Assembly: GCA_963665455.1 (NCBI GenBank)
Contig: OY762279.1
Location: 1,984,001-2,048,000 of the forward strand
DNA: 64,000 bases
Source: VXNE01 sp963665455
GTDB lineage: Bacteria > Pseudomonadota > Gammaproteobacteria > Pseudomonadales > Azotimanducaceae
Direction: 5' to 3'
The notes under the pieces are model-generated. The model ran no database searches. It was not told the DNA's origin and saw only the letters and a program-made list of their open reading frames with translations. Below, in pieces: positions 61,542 to 64,000 of this stretch (positions are counted from its first letter, which is position 1; the number at the start of each line of letters is the position of its first letter). Both the position numbers and the translations under genes were made by a program.

Positions 61542-64000
61542 CGGCCGGTGGGCGCTCGCCGCCGCCTTGGTGGCGGGTGCTGCGGCGGCAGACCTGCCTC
61601 TCGAGGGAGCGCGCACTATCCGGTTCGAGACCGATGCGGTCACCTGGCTCTCCCTCGACGTATCTCCGGACGGCGGGAGTGTGGTGCTGGAGGCCCTCGG
61701 CGACCTCTATGTGATGCCCATCGAGGGCGGGCGCGCGGAGCGCATCACCGAGGGCATGGCCTTCGACTCGCAGCCACGCTTCGCGCCCGACGGCGAACGC
61801 ATCGTCTTCATTAGCGACCGGGATGGCAACGAGGCCGTTTGGGTCGCCGGGAGCGACGGGAGCGATCCGCGCAAGATTGCCGGGGGCGGCGACAAGACCG
61901 AATTCGCTTCGCCGGCCTGGTCCCCCGACGGGTCGCACGTCGTCGTCTCCAAGACGCAGTGGGGACTCGGCACCTTCGAACTGTGGGCCTACCACGTGGA
62001 CGGTGGCAAGGGGGTGCGGATCACCCGGGCCAAGGCGCGGGGCAATGCCCCGATCGATCAGCGGGCCAACACCCTCGGTGCGGTCTATTCGCCGGACGGG
62101 CGCTACCTTTACTACGCACGCAAGAACGGCGGCTTCGGCTATGGGCTGCGGCTGCCCTTGTGGCAGGTGGCGCGCCGCGACCTGCGCGAGGGCACGGAGG
62201 ATGTCCTGACCGGGGCCGTCGGCAGTGCGATGCGGCCGTTGCTGTCGCCGGATGGCACGCGCTTGGTCTACGCGACGCGGCACGAGACGCGGACCGGCCT
62301 ACGGCTCCGCGACCTGAACACCGGCGAGGATGACTGGTTGGCCTGGCCCGTCCAGCGCGACGAACAGGAGTCCCGCTTCACGCGCGACCTGTTCCCCGGC
62401 TACGCCTTCACGCCGGATGGGCGGTCGGTCCTGTACACCCGCGAGGGAGGCATCTGGCGCGTCGACATCGCGTCGGGCGAGACGGTTCCCATTCCCTTCC
62501 AACTCGACATCGACCTGGCCCTCGGGCCGGCGCTACATGCGCCGTATCGCTTGGGGCTGGGCCCGGTGAAGGCGCGCCTCGTCCGGGGCCTCGCCCCGGC
62601 GCCGGGGGGCGGGGCGTTCGCCTTCTCGGCGTTGGCGGCCCTCCATGTCTACGACGTGGACACGGGCCGGCATCGCGCCCTACTCGACGCCGGGACGCCG
62701 GCGTTCCATCCCGTCTGGTCGCCGGACGGCCGCTGGATCGCGTATGTCACCTGGTCCAATCGCGGCGGGCACATCTGGCGGACCCGGGCCAATGGCCGCG
62801 GGAACCCCCGCCGGCTGACCGAGCACGCGGCCTTCTACACGGATCCCGCCTGGTCGCCGGATGGCGAACGCATCGTGGCCCTGCGCGGCACCAGCCATGA
62901 TCGGCTGTACCGCGAGTGGGATTCCGGCGTGCCCATCGCCTCGGACGTGATCTGGTTGCCGGCGAACGGGGGCGAGGCGCGGCTGGTGGTGCCCGCCCGG
63001 GGGTTGCGGGCGCCGCACTTCGGGCCGGAGGCGGACCGCATCTATCTGTACGCCTCCGAAGGGCCGTTCACGCGGCGCGGCGAGTCGTCGCTCACCTCCG
63101 TGCGTTACGACGGCAGCGACCGGCGCGTGCATCTCGGGGTCAAGGGTCCGGGCATCTACTTCGCCGAGGAGAACGTGCCTGCCGAGGAGATCCGGCTGGC
63201 CCCCGACGGCCGCCATGCACTGGTCGTCCACGCCAATCAGCTCTATGTCCTGCGACTCCTGAACCGCCATCTGGCGAACCTCCAGACGACCGTGACGAGC
63301 CCGTCCGTGCCCCTCGCGCGGCTTACGGACGTCGGCGTCGATGCGGCGGCGTGGAGCGGCGATGGCGCGATCATCCACTGGAGCGTCGGCCATCGCGTCT
63401 ACTCCCGGGCGCTGGCGTCGGTGGAGTTCGGGCCGACGGAGGAGGGCGACGACCAGACCGCCGAAGGCGACGAGAGCGAGGAGGAAGGCGTAGCCGGAAC
63501 CGAGTCCGGAAGGCCGGGCGCGGAGGGGGACGAGCCGGTGGCGTCGGGGGATGTCGCCGATGGTGGCTCGGAAGGGTCGGAGGTCGCCGAGGAACACGAG
63601 GCCGTCACCAGCTTCCCGATCGAGATCTACCAGCCGCGCTTCGAGCCCGAGGGCACGGTGGCGCTGGTCGGGGCGCGGGTGTTGACGATGGAGGCGCCCG
63701 GAGAGGAGATGGCGCCCATGTCCGGGACCCCCGTCGAGGACGCCGGCCGGTTGATCGACGATGCCGTCGTGCTCATTCGCCGTGACCGCATCGAGGACGT
63801 TGGCCCGCGCGGTGCCGTCGATATCCCGGAGGATGCCGATGTGATCGATGTCGCCGGGCACTTCATCGTCCCGGGATACGTGGATACGCACGCGCACTTC
63901 CGCGTGGCCCGCCGGGTGCTCGACCTCGACAACTGGTCGTTCCTGGCGAATCTGGCCTACGGCGTCACCACGGCCCTCGACGTCCAGCCGAGTACGGTGG
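61534..64000 (+). CDS. Beta-propeller plus amidohydrolase protein (3' truncated by window edge)
   Basis: The frame opens at the ATG at 61534 and stays open to base 64000; 822 residues are visible. The N terminus has a short hydrophobic stretch ('ALAAALVAGAAAA'), a probable signal peptide. About residues 30-640 contain repeated 'SPDG' blades of a TolB/WD40-like propeller ('LSPDGTRLVYA', 'FTPDGRSVLYT', 'WSPDGRWIAYVTW'). An acidic linker (~640-700) leads to an amidohydrolase domain with the metal-binding 'HFIVPGYVDTHAHF' (HxH). It is probably a secreted or periplasmic hydrolase or peptidase of unknown substrate. The 8-base overlap with the channel gene suggests co-expression. Confidence 0.8.
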   Translation, partial: MGDGRWALAAALVAGAAAADLPLEGARTIRFETDAVTWLSLDVSPDGGSVVLEALGDLYVMPIEGGRAERITEGMAFDSQPRFAPDGERIVFISDRDGNEAVWVAGSDGSDPRKIAGGGDKTEFASPAWSPDGSHVVVSKTQWGLGTFELWAYHVDGGKGVRITRAKARGNAPIDQRANTLGAVYSPDGRYLYYARKNGGFGYGLRLPLWQVARRDLREGTEDVLTGAVGSAMRPLLSPDGTRLVYATRHETRTGLRLRDLNTGEDDWLAWPVQRDEQESRFTRDLFPGYAFTPDGRSVLYTREGGIWRVDIASGETVPIPFQLDIDLALGPALHAPYRLGLGPVKARLVRGLAPAPGGGAFAFSALAALHVYDVDTGRHRALLDAGTPAFHPVWSPDGRWIAYVTWSNRGGHIWRTRANGRGNPRRLTEHAAFYTDPAWSPDGERIVALRGTSHDRLYREWDSGVPIASDVIWLPANGGEARLVVPARGLRAPHFGPEADRIYLYASEGPFTRRGESSLTSVRYDGSDRRVHLGVKGPGIYFAEENVPAEEIRLAPDGRHALVVHANQLYVLRLLNRHLANLQTTVTSPSVPLARLTDVGVDAAAWSGDGAIIHWSVGHRVYSRALASVEFGPTEEGDDQTAEGDESEEEGVAGTESGRPGAEGDEPVASGDVADGGSEGSEVAEEHEAVTSFPIEIYQPRFEPEGTVALVGARVLTMEAPGEEMAPMSGTPVEDAGRLIDDAVVLIRRDRIEDVGPRGAVDIPEDADVIDVAGHFIVPGYVDTHAHFRVARRVLDLDNWSFLANLAYGVTTALDVQPSTV

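Overview
The window is GC-rich DNA from a gammaproteobacterium. The best evidence is the right half (39.8-60.7 kb), which carries tRNA-Ile2(CAT), rpoD, dnaG, rpsU, tsaD, folB, apaH, apaG, ksgA, pdxA, surA, lptD, amgK, murU, rpe, gph and trpE in an order collinear with the Pseudomonas rpoD-to-trpE region. Species or genus cannot be named from this sequence alone.

Layout. 1-12 kb: surface-polysaccharide locus. It holds a sulfotransferase/RgpF-like multidomain protein (cut by the left edge), a GT4 glycosyltransferase, rfbC, an SDR epimerase, an RfbD-pyruvyltransferase fusion, a sulfotransferase-like gene, wzt/wzm and a LicD-methyltransferase fusion. 12-33 kb: accessory region. It holds a GT-C family glycosyltransferase and its truncated duplicate, an uncharacterised papain-like cysteine peptidase with a small partner, a complete insertion sequence carrying an adenine methyltransferase, several intact or broken copies of an Rpn-family nuclease gene with a conserved leader, a PIN-like toxin-antitoxin candidate, a frameshifted membrane/receiver gene, an IS630 element, an AAA-ATPase plus PD-(D/E)XK nuclease pair that looks like a defence module, and a Uma2-like nuclease. 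33-38 kb: the polysaccharide locus resumes (two GT4 enzymes, rfbA, O-antigen ligase), so the accessory block sits between two halves of it. 38-60.7 kb: an NCS2 permease with an ATPase-like tail, the tRNA, then the conserved housekeeping block, which is interrupted between apaH and apaG by a restriction-modification system in the opposite orientation. 60.7-64 kb: a voltage-gated cation channel and a beta-propeller/amidohydrolase protein running off the right edge.

How the genes work together. RfbA, RfbC and RfbD supply dTDP-L-rhamnose (no rfbB is seen here). The glycosyltransferases build a rhamnose-containing glycan, the tailoring enzymes (sulfo-, pyruvyl-, LicD- and methyltransferases) decorate it, Wzm/Wzt export it, and the ligase probably attaches it to lipid A-core delivered by LptD. 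SurA folds LptD. AmgK and MurU recycle N-acetylmuramate. RpsU, DnaG and RpoD form the classical macromolecular-synthesis operon.

Limits: coordinates of intact genes were read from start and stop codons. Edges of pseudogenes and remnants are approximate. Family assignments come from motif recognition without database searches.
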